In this document: piece after piece, positions 16,624-23,686 of the stretch
How the letters are laid out: each line of letters starts with the position of its first letter
Position numbering within the stretch: the stretch's first letter is position 1
Origin: Candidatus Abyssobacteria bacterium SURF_5
GTDB taxonomy: Bacteria; Abyssobacteria; SURF-5
Reading direction: 5' to 3'
Length of the DNA stretch: 37,635 nt
Assembly: GCA_003598085.1 (NCBI GenBank)
Contig: QZKU01000043.1
Location: 1-37,635 of the forward strand
Program-made: the position numbers and the translations under genes
Notes under the pieces: generated by a model
Told to the model about the DNA's origin: nothing
Databases searched by the model: none
Seen by the model: only the letters and a program-made list of their open reading frames with translations

Positions 16624-19245
16624 TCAGGCGCCCTTGACCATGCGGTCTACTGCTCGTGGCACTTCATCGAGCGCCTCGGCGATCTTGGATGCATCTTTGC
16701 CGCCGGCTTGAGCCATGTCCGGACGTCCGCCGCCGCCGCCTCCTACTATTCGGGCCACGTCCTTGATCAGGTTGCCGGCATGCACTTTGTGGCTAAGATC
16801 CTTCGTAACCGTCGCGATCAAGATTACTTTGCCCTCGGACACCCCGCCGATGACAACGACGCCGGATTTTAATTTTGCCTTGAGCGAATCGGCGGTGTTT
16901 CGCATTTGGGTCGTTTCCTGATCGTCCAGACGAACAGCCAGCACCTTCACACCGTCGACTTCGACCGCTCTCGCAAGCAGATCGTCCACCTTGTCGGCAA
17001 CCACCGCTCGTTTTAAGCGCGCTAGTTCCTTTTCCTGTTTCTTCTTTTCTTCAAGCAACTGGCGAATACGGTCCGGAAGGTTTTCGCGCGGCGCGTTCGC
17101 ATAGCCCGCCGCTTCCTGCAAAATATCCTCGCCTTCCCGTACCCTTCGATATGCGGCGCTCGCACAGACCGCTTCGATTCGACGCATTCCGGCGGCTATC
17201 GATGACTCCGAGATCAGCAGACACAGTCCAATCTCGCCCGTGGAATGCACATGGGTCCCTCCGCAGAGTTCTCTGCTGACGTCGCCCATTTTCACCATGC
17301 GCACCTGGTCGCCATACTTCTCCCCGAACAGCGCGATTGCCCCCTGACGCTTTGCTTCCTCGAACGGCATGACAACAGCCTGCACCGGAAGGTTTTCGCG
17401 AATGCGCTGGTTGAGCAGCATCTCGACCCGACGAAGCTGCCTCCTGTCGGGAGCGGTATAATGCGCGTAATCGAAACGAAAATGATCCGGCGCAACCAGA
17501 GAGCCCGCTTGATACACGTGTTCTCCCAGCACTTCTCTGAGGGCGCTCTGCAACAGATGCGTCGCTGAATGGTGGGCCGCGGTGTCGCGCCGCAGGCTCT
17601 CGTCAACCTGAGCCACAACCTGCAGGCCGATTCGAAGCCCGCCCTTCTTCAGCTTCACCTTGTGAACCCTCAGCCCCTGCACCGGCTCCTTCGTGTTCAC
17701 TACTTCGGCTTCAACGCCGGGGCTAATCAACCGCCCGGTGTCTCCTATCTGGCCGCCTGCCTCAGAATAAAATGGGGTGACATCGAGAATCACTTCGACG
17801 TCCGTCTCCGCCTCGGCGGACTCTGCCGGTGAGCCGTTCACAAGAAGCGCCATGATCTTCGCATCAGCTTGAAGTTCTGAATAGCCAACGAACTCGGCCG
17901 GCGGAACTTTCTGCGACAGGTCGGTGTATATCTGCAGTTCTCCAGCAGCCTCATAACCGGTAAAAGCCGCACGCGCTCGCTCTCGCTGCTTGCTCATCTC
18001 CGATTCGAAGCCTGCCTGATCAAGTGTAAAACCTTCGGCGGCGGCTATCTCCTGCGTCAGCTCGACCGGAAACCCATAGGTGTCATAGAGCCTGAAGAGC
18101 TGAGCGCCATTGATCTCCTTTTTCCCGGCTTGGCTGAGATCATTCATGATATCTCGGAGCAGGCCGAGTCCTTGCGTGAGCGTTTCGAGGAACCGCTCCT
18201 CCTCTGTCTTGATCAAGCGGCTAACATGTTCGCGCTTGCCCTCGAGTTCGGGATACGCCGGTTTATAAATGTCAACGACGGAACCGACCAGACGGTACAG
18301 AAAAGGTTCCTGCATCCCGAGATCGCGTCCGCGCTGGACCGCCCGCCTGAGAATCCTTCGTTCAACATATCCTCTTCCTTCATTCGAAGGAAGCACTCCG
18401 TCACTGATGAGGAAGGTGAGAGCCCGCACGTGATCGGCCATCACCCGATACTGCTCGACCGCGTCGGCCGGATCGACGCCGGTAAGAGATGCCGCATATT
18501 CGATTATCGGCAGAAACAGGTCCGTCCCGAAGTTCGATCGGGTATCCTGCATCACTGCCGCTATCCGCTCAAGTCCCATCCCCGTGTCAATATTCCTTTT
18601 CGGAAGCGGCTGAAGCGCACCGTCGGGCTGGCGGTCGAACTGAGTGAAGACGTGGTTCCAGATCTCCACGTATCGGTCGCAGTCGCATCCGGGGCGGCAA
18701 TCTGGCCTGCCGCAGCCGATGCCTTCGCCATAATCGTAATAGATCTCAGAGCAGGGGCCGCATGGCCCGGTCGGGCCCATCGCCCAGAAATTATCCTTTT
18801 CGTCCATCCGCAAAATTCGCCCGGCCGGCACAAATTTTTTCCAGATGTCGATCGCCTCATCGTCATCCCGAAAAACGCTCACCCAGAGCCGCTCCTTGCG
18901 TATGCCAAGCTCCTTTGTCACATATTCCCAGCCCCAGGCGATTGACTCCTCTTTGAAATAATCGCCGAAGGAGAAGTTGCCAAGCATCTCAAAAAATGTG
19001 TGATGCCGGGTGGTTTTCCCGACATTATCAATATCGGATGTTCTAAAACATTTCTGGCAGGTTGCGGCACGGGTGAATTTGAGTGGAATTTCGCCCAGAA
19101 ACTCTTTCTTGAACTGAACCATTCCGGCGCTCGTAAACAGGAGCGTCGGGTCGTCGGGCGGCACCAGCGGCCAACTCGGCTTTATCGTGTGCCCTCTTAC
19201 GCGGAAAAAATCGAGAAAACTCTCTCGAAGTTCGTTTCCTTTCAT
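16624..19245 (-). CDS. alaS: Alanyl-tRNA synthetase
   Basis: 873 residues, full length for AlaS. The N-terminal class II catalytic domain begins LRESFLDFFRVRGHTIKPSW with motif 2 (TRAATCQKCFR). Motif 3 region GLERIAAVMQ follows. The editing domain has its zinc ligands in HHSATHLLQSAL and CGGTHVHSTGEIG, and the C-terminal C-Ala domain contains a Gly-run followed by GRPDMAQAGGKD. It charges tRNA-Ala and deacylates Ser/Gly mischarging. It is first gene of a leftward operon with its own near-consensus promoter at 19306-19334. Confidence 0.97.
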   Translation of the reverse strand: MKGNELRESFLDFFRVRGHTIKPSWPLVPPDDPTLLFTSAGMVQFKKEFLGEIPLKFTRAATCQKCFRTSDIDNVGKTTRHHTFFEMLGNFSFGDYFKEESIAWGWEYVTKELGIRKERLWVSVFRDDDEAIDIWKKFVPAGRILRMDEKDNFWAMGPTGPCGPCSEIYYDYGEGIGCGRPDCRPGCDCDRYVEIWNHVFTQFDRQPDGALQPLPKRNIDTGMGLERIAAVMQDTRSNFGTDLFLPIIEYAASLTGVDPADAVEQYRVMADHVRALTFLISDGVLPSNEGRGYVERRILRRAVQRGRDLGMQEPFLYRLVGSVVDIYKPAYPELEGKREHVSRLIKTEEERFLETLTQGLGLLRDIMNDLSQAGKKEINGAQLFRLYDTYGFPVELTQEIAAAEGFTLDQAGFESEMSKQRERARAAFTGYEAAGELQIYTDLSQKVPPAEFVGYSELQADAKIMALLVNGSPAESAEAETDVEVILDVTPFYSEAGGQIGDTGRLISPGVEAEVVNTKEPVQGLRVHKVKLKKGGLRIGLQVVAQVDESLRRDTAAHHSATHLLQSALREVLGEHVYQAGSLVAPDHFRFDYAHYTAPDRRQLRRVEMLLNQRIRENLPVQAVVMPFEEAKRQGAIALFGEKYGDQVRMVKMGDVSRELCGGTHVHSTGEIGLCLLISESSIAAGMRRIEAVCASAAYRRVREGEDILQEAAGYANAPRENLPDRIRQLLEEKKKQEKELARLKRAVVADKVDDLLARAVEVDGVKVLAVRLDDQETTQMRNTADSLKAKLKSGVVVIGGVSEGKVILIATVTKDLSHKVHAGNLIKDVARIVGGGGGGRPDMAQAGGKDASKIAEALDEVPRAVDRMVKGA

Positions 19246-19305
19246 CTCGCTTTACCTTTATCGATAGGCTGAAGGTTAACGCCATCTGCTTTCCTAAGTA
19301 CGCGT

Positions 19306-19334
19306 ATTATAACAAGATACTCCTGTTTTTGCAA
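19306..19334 (-). promoter_or_regulatory. Sigma-70 promoter of the alaS operon
   Basis: Read on the minus strand: TTGCAA (19334-19329), 17 bp, perfect TATAAT (19311-19306). The start site would be near 19299, about 55 bases before the alaS ATG. It lies just beyond the terminator of the upstream sigma gene. Confidence 0.75.
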
Positions 19335-19378
19335 ATCGCGGGCGGGAGCGGAGTCGGAAGGTTTTTGAGGGGCGCGGG

Positions 19379-19410
19379 AAAAAAGCGGCTGCACACCCGG
19401 GTGCAGCCGC
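19379..19410 (-). terminator. Rho-independent terminator of the sigma-factor gene
   Basis: Read leftward: a 10-bp perfect stem, GCGGCTGCAC with GTGCAGCCGC (19410-19401 and 19394-19385), a 6-base loop and a run of six T (19384-19379). It is 44 bases after the sigma gene stop and insulates it from alaS. Confidence 0.95.
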
Positions 19411-19454
19411 CATATCCTAATTACCGGGCACGAAAAGTCCCTGTTGCCCTGTTG

Positions 19455-20657
19455 CTAATTGAGAAAACTCCTCAAAGAATGGCTGCGAGCATGGTGGCGC
19501 AACCGCAAAAGCGCCTTGTTCTCGATCTGGGATACGCGCTGGCGTGATAATTTCAAGTACTCGGCTATCTCGGATTGCGTGTGCTCGGTACCGTCCTCGA
19601 GGCCGTACCTTAGTTTGAGTACTTCCTGCTCGCGCGCATCAAGGGCATCCTTCATTACGCCTTCAAGATGCTCGCGGAAAAAGTGCTTGTCGACCACGTC
19701 GGAAGTCGACGGGCTGTGCGTGTCGCCGAGAATTTCGCCAAGGGTGCAATCTCCATTATCTCCATCTACTGGAAAATCAAGAGAAATCGAGCGCTGCGGA
19801 ATCTCCGCCATCGACCGGATCTTGTCGCTTTCCACCCCGGAGCCTTTCGAGATCTCCGCGATCGTCGGCCGTCTGCCCAGTTCTCTCGTCAGTTTCCGGC
19901 TCGTCCGGTCCACCCGCTTCAGTGCGGGAATCACGTTTACCGGAATTCGGACTGTACGCACCTGATTGGAAATCGTCCGTGTGATGGATGCCTGAATCCA
20001 TTTGGACGCGTACGTGCTGAATTTAAACCCCATCTTATAGTCAAAGCCCTCTACCGCTTTCATCAGGCCCATGTTGCCGGCCTGAATAAGATCGAGAAGA
20101 GGCATCCCGCAATTCGAAAATTTCTTCGCTATACTAACCACCAATCGCAGATTCGCCGTCACCAACTCGGATTTGGCTTTTCTCAGCGCCGGCTTGTCGC
20201 TTTTCTTGCGCGCTTTTTCGATCCGTTTGGCTATTTCGATAACCCCTTGATCGGACAGAAGGGGGATCTTTCCAATATCGCGAAAGTATAGGCGGAGCAG
20301 GTCTTCGCCTGATGACCGCTCTCGCGGAATTCGAACCTCTCTTGGCTCGCCAACAATCTCTTCCTCTACTCCGTCATGCTCATGAAGAGACTCGATTTCC
20401 TCCAGATGCTCCGGCGATTCCTCACTGTCGGTTTTTACAAATTTGTAATCTTCCCCGTCTGTCAATTGGAGCACTTTCTCAAACGAAAGCTCGGGATGCT
20501 GTCCCTCTTTGTCGGCAGCCGCGGGCGCGCCTGATGCACCGGTGACTCGCGCTTCGTTCGTCTTTAACTTTCTGGCTACTGCCTTGGAGGTTCGGGAAGT
20601 CTTGTGGACGGCTTTTGCGGAGGGTCGGTTGGGTTTTCTTTGTTTACGCATTTGCAC
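19455..20657 (-). CDS. Sigma-70-family RNA polymerase sigma factor, divergent RpoD/RpoS-like
   Basis: 400 residues. A Lys-rich (1-35) then acidic (55-110) N-terminal region lacks a recognisable region 1.1. Region 1.2 is at about 119-136 ([18 protein letters not shown]), region 2 at about 163-240, region 3 at about 241-325 and region 4 at about 332-400 ending LRSFLN. Region 2.1-2.2 ([19 protein letters not shown]) is canonical for core binding. In 2.3-2.4, K219, Q222, A223 and S224 stand where RpoD has W433, R436, Q437 and A438. In 4.2, SRQRVSQIE replaces TRERIRQIE. It is therefore probably an alternative group-2-like factor with altered promoter preference. It is monocistronic with its own promoter, operator candidate and terminator. 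Confidence 0.85.
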   Translation of the reverse strand: MQMRKQRKPNRPSAKAVHKTSRTSKAVARKLKTNEARVTGASGAPAAADKEGQHPELSFEKVLQLTDGEDYKFVKTDSEESPEHLEEIESLHEHDGVEEEIVGEPREVRIPRERSSGEDLLRLYFRDIGKIPLLSDQGVIEIAKRIEKARKKSDKPALRKAKSELVTANLRLVVSIAKKFSNCGMPLLDLIQAGNMGLMKAVEGFDYKMGFKFSTYASKWIQASITRTISNQVRTVRIPVNVIPALKRVDRTSRKLTRELGRRPTIAEISKGSGVESDKIRSMAEIPQRSISLDFPVDGDNGDCTLGEILGDTHSPSTSDVVDKHFFREHLEGVMKDALDAREQEVLKLRYGLEDGTEHTQSEIAEYLKLSRQRVSQIENKALLRLRHHARSHSLRSFLN

Positions 20658-20710
20658 TCCTTTGTTTCGTCCCTCTTTCTTTACGGTTAGGGAGTCTATT
20701 GCGTCTTTTT

Positions 20711-20733
20711 AACTGGACTTAATTGGTCCAGTT
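20711..20733. promoter_or_regulatory. Candidate operator palindrome at the sigma-gene start site
   Basis: A perfect 8-bp inverted repeat, AACTGGAC (20711-20718) and GTCCAGTT (20726-20733), with an AT-rich 7-base centre. It lies immediately downstream of the predicted start site (about 20738) of the sigma gene, where a dimeric repressor would block transcription. It has no T-tract and does not look like a terminator. Confidence 0.5.
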
Positions 20734-20744
20734 AGTCTAGCGTG

Positions 20745-20773
20745 ATTGTAGCATACTATTCCACTCTTGTCAA
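20745..20773 (-). promoter_or_regulatory. Near-consensus sigma-70 promoter of the sigma-factor gene
   Basis: Minus strand: perfect TTGACA (20773-20768), 17-bp spacer, TACAAT (20750-20745), preceded by TGC, an extended -10. It is the best promoter in the window. About 80 bases of leader separate the start site from the ATG at 20657. Confidence 0.85.
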
Positions 20774-21120
20774 GCATCTCAAATAAATAAATTTCTAGCT
20801 CCACTAAACCTTTCTTTTACAACTAGTTATATATGGTAATCGTCTCGCGTGAAGCCTGCATCTTACCCATCAAAATGCCAGCTTGCTAATCCAGAGGATA
20901 AAGCCACTCCAATTTATCAAGCATGGAAATTGGCAGTCTTGGCGATAGTCCGGCCCGGGCATTTCCGCAAACCCAATTTCCGGGGATGCTGGGTGCTATT
21001 GCATCATGATTCATGAGGGATCGCGATGACCGCTGAGCTGACAGCGTCGCATTTGTTCGTGTAGGTGCGGTCTTGTCAGGTTGTGATCACCGCAAAAAAC
21101 CCTCTAACCCGCTGAAATCA
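20774..21120. other. Divergent intergenic spacer, no feature recognised
   Basis: About 350 bases between the sigma-gene promoter and the transketolase promoter. I see no tRNA, riboswitch, repeat-family copy or convincing small ORF here. The half next to the sigma gene is AT-rich. It may hold regulator sites that cannot be recognised by eye. Confidence 0.4.
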
Positions 21121-21149
21121 TTTACATTTTTTAGTCGATCTGGTAAACT
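21121..21149 (+). promoter_or_regulatory. Sigma-70-type promoter of the transketolase-ftsEX-hslU operon
   Basis: TTTACA (21121-21126), 17-bp spacer, TAAACT (21144-21149), preceded by TGG (extended -10). The start site is near 21156, 40 bases before the ATG at 21197. It is the only promoter-like pair seen in front of this long operon. Confidence 0.55.
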
Positions 21150-21196
21150 AAGGAGTTGTCCGACCAGCCACTTGTGATAATGCGGAGCCGAAATAC

Positions 21197-22021
21197 ATGC
21201 GTATTGACCAGGAGCTGATAAAAAATCTGGAGGCGCAGGCAAAAATCGTTCGCAGGGACATCATTCAGATGCTGACGAAGGCAGCTTCCGGGCATCCCGG
21301 CGGCAGCCTCTCATGTGCGGATCTGATTGCTGCGCTTTACTTTCACGTGATGCGTCATGATGCGAAGCGCCCCGATTGGAGCGATCGCGACCGGTTCCTG
21401 CTGTCGAAGGGGCACTGCGCGCCCGCCTGGTACTCGGTGCTCGCCAGAAGCGGCTATTTTCCGGCGACATGGCTTGACGCCTTGCGGAAGCTGAATCACC
21501 CTCTGCAGGGGCATCCCGACATGCTGAAAACGACGGGGGTGGAAATGTCCAGCGGCTCGCTCGGACAGGGGCTTTCCATCGCTAACGGAATGGCATTGGC
21601 GGCCAGGTTGGATCGCAAGAGCTACCGCATTTACGTATTGATGGGCGACGGAGAAATCCAGGAGGGGCAGGTATGGGAAGCCGCCATGACCGCGTCTCAT
21701 CACAAGCTCGACAATCTGTGCGCAATTATTGATAACAACGGATTGCAGATCGACGGTCATACGGAAGAGATAAAATCTCTTGGTTCCATCTCCGAGAAAT
21801 GGATAAGTTTCGGCTGGAACGCCATTGACATAGATGGGCATGACATGCGGCAGATACTCCAGGCACTGAAGATGGCGGAGGAGACCAAGGGCAAACCGTC
21901 GATCATCGTGGCGAAAACGACCAAGGGTAAAGGCGTCTCTTTCATGGAGAACCAGGTGGATTTTCACGGGGTCGCGCCCACGGCGGAAGAATGCGTGAGA
22001 GCTCTGGCGGAATTGGAATAG
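21197..22021 (+). CDS. Transketolase, N-terminal (ThDP-binding) subunit
   Basis: 274 residues, the size of split transketolase alpha subunits. Visible motifs: HPGGSLS around His33, SKGH 70-73, GSLGQGLS 120-127, and the thiamine-diphosphate/Mg motif GDGEIQEGQVWEA (150 on) ending in NNG around 180-182. It transfers two-carbon ketol units in the non-oxidative pentose phosphate pathway, and needs the C-terminal subunit encoded 13 bases downstream. GGAG lies 10 bases before the ATG. First gene of a long operon that also encodes RpiB, another pentose-phosphate enzyme. Confidence 0.95.
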   Translation: MRIDQELIKNLEAQAKIVRRDIIQMLTKAASGHPGGSLSCADLIAALYFHVMRHDAKRPDWSDRDRFLLSKGHCAPAWYSVLARSGYFPATWLDALRKLNHPLQGHPDMLKTTGVEMSSGSLGQGLSIANGMALAARLDRKSYRIYVLMGDGEIQEGQVWEAAMTASHHKLDNLCAIIDNNGLQIDGHTEEIKSLGSISEKWISFGWNAIDIDGHDMRQILQALKMAEETKGKPSIIVAKTTKGKGVSFMENQVDFHGVAPTAEECVRALAELE

Positions 22022-22034
22022 TGGGAGAGAAAAC

Positions 22035-22985
22035 ATGCTGAAGGTGAAGGAGAAGGTGGCCACTCGCGACGCATATGGCAGCGCACTGGTTCTGCTTGGA
22101 GAGCGGAATCCCAACATCGTTGTTCTCGATGCCGATCTCGCCAAATCGACCAAAACGATTAAATTCAAAAACAAGTTTCCCGACCGATTTTTCGACATGG
22201 GCATCGCAGAGGCCGATATGATGGGGACGGCGGCAGGATTGGCCGCCGCCGGGAAGATCGCCTTTGCCAGCACGTTCGCTATCTTCGCCACCGGCCGCGC
22301 CTGGGAACAGATACGCAATTCCATATGTTACACGAACCTGAACGTGAAGATAGCCGCGTCGCATGCCGGCATAGCAGTCGGGCCCGACGGCTCCTCTCAT
22401 CAGTCGATCGAAGATATTGCAATCATGCGCGTGATTCCGAACATGAAGATCGTGGTGCCAGCCGATGGGACAGAAACAGAGCAGGCTGTGGCGGCGCTTG
22501 CAGAGACGCCGGGGCCGGCGTATCTACGTCTGGGAAGGTCGGCGGTTCCCTTCATCTATGACAGCTCTTACCGGTTCACTTTGGGGAAAGCATCGGTGCT
22601 GCGGGAAGGGTCGGATGTGGCGATCGTCGCCGCCGGCACCATGGTGCAACCGGCTCTCAAAGCCGCCGATATCCTTTCGGAGGAGCGCATAGAGGCGCGG
22701 GTAATCAACATGAGCAGCATTAAGCCGATCGACCGCGAAGCCATAGTCGCGGCCGCACAGGAGACGGCGGGGATTGTGACGGCTGAAGAGCATAGCATAA
22801 TCGGCGGGCTCGGCGGAGCGGTTGCCGAGGTGGTGGGCGAAACGGCGCCTGCGCCGGTCGTACGGATCGGCGTTCGCGATGTGTTTGGCCAGTCGGGAGA
22901 AGCCGGCGAATTGATGGAATTTTATGGGCTTACTGCGGGGAAGATAGCCGAGGCGGCGTCCCGCATCGTCTCGCAAAAACGGTAG
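22035..22985 (+). CDS. Transketolase, C-terminal (Pyr and C-domain) subunit
   Basis: 316 residues. It contains the pyrimidine-binding domain with the conserved acid in RFFDMGIAEADMMGTAAGLA, ASHAGIAVGPDGSSHQSIED, and the regulatory C-terminal domain (AGIVTAEEHSIIGGLGGAVAE). It pairs with the preceding gene to form the active transketolase. Separate subunits are common in anaerobes and archaea. GGGAGAG precedes the ATG. Confidence 0.95.
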   Translation: MLKVKEKVATRDAYGSALVLLGERNPNIVVLDADLAKSTKTIKFKNKFPDRFFDMGIAEADMMGTAAGLAAAGKIAFASTFAIFATGRAWEQIRNSICYTNLNVKIAASHAGIAVGPDGSSHQSIEDIAIMRVIPNMKIVVPADGTETEQAVAALAETPGPAYLRLGRSAVPFIYDSSYRFTLGKASVLREGSDVAIVAAGTMVQPALKAADILSEERIEARVINMSSIKPIDREAIVAAAQETAGIVTAEEHSIIGGLGGAVAEVVGETAPAPVVRIGVRDVFGQSGEAGELMEFYGLTAGKIAEAASRIVSQKR

Positions 22986-22990
22986 CAGCC

Positions 22991-23683
22991 ATGATCATCA
23001 CGCTGGACCTCTGCTTGCGGTGCGGAGGCTTCTCGATAATCAGCGGCCTGAACCTTCACATAGAGAAGGGCGAGTTCATTTTCATTTGCGGACAGGCCGG
23101 CGCCGGCAAATCTTCGCTGATGCGCGTTCTGGCGTTGCAGGAGCTGCCGGCCGAGGGGCGTGTCCTTATCGATGGGACCGATGTAAACCAGATTTGGCGA
23201 AATGGCTTGACTGATTACAGGCGAACCATCGGGGTGATCTTTCAGGAGGATCGGCTCCTCTCGCGTCGCACAATAGCCGAAAATATCGATATCTCTCTCG
23301 AGCTTGCCGGTTGGCGCGCGGCGGAGGCGCGAAGGGAGACGAACGAATATCTGAAGGAAATCGGTCTCTTCGGCAAAGCGGACTTTTATTGCGACCGGAT
23401 ATCCGAGAACGAGAGACGGTTGTTGAAAATCTGCCGGGCGCTTGCGCGCCGCCCAAAGATCGTTCTTGCCGACGAGCCATACGAGGGGCTCGATCGACGG
23501 TCGGCGGAGAAAGCGGCGTCCCTGTTTCGCAAAGCTCATCTGAGGGGTTCGACCATTGTGATTGCGACCCATCATATCGAGTGTGCCGGACAGGCGGGCA
23601 AGCGCGCTATCATGCTCGATTCGGGTGAAGCCCGTCCTAGCGTTACAGCGTCCGGCCTTCAATATGTGCGGGAATTGACGTGA
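22991..23683 (+). CDS. ftsE: FtsE-type ABC ATPase with degenerate signature motif
   Basis: 230 residues. Walker A GQAGAGKS (34-41), Q-loop Gln85, Walker B IVLADE (157-162), D-loop GLD and H-switch His194 are intact, so ATP binding and hydrolysis look possible. The ABC signature, LSGGEQ in ordinary FtsE, reads ISENER (137-142), an unusual loss of both glycines. The gene starts 5 bases after the transketolase and ends 3 bases before ftsX-envC, the standard FtsEX arrangement. FtsE drives conformational change in FtsX to activate septal amidases through EnvC. Assignment rests on family similarity plus this context; a generic LolD/MacB-type ATPase is less likely. Confidence 0.85.
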   Translation: MIITLDLCLRCGGFSIISGLNLHIEKGEFIFICGQAGAGKSSLMRVLALQELPAEGRVLIDGTDVNQIWRNGLTDYRRTIGVIFQEDRLLSRRTIAENIDISLELAGWRAAEARRETNEYLKEIGLFGKADFYCDRISENERRLLKICRALARRPKIVLADEPYEGLDRRSAEKAASLFRKAHLRGSTIVIATHHIECAGQAGKRAIMLDSGEARPSVTASGLQYVRELT

Positions 23684-23686
23684 GAC

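Noticed and set aside
20774-21196. Riboswitch or tRNA in the long gap before transketolase
   Set aside because: No conserved tRNA T-loop (GGTTCGAATC-like) or recognisable riboswitch core was found by eye; only a promoter is called.
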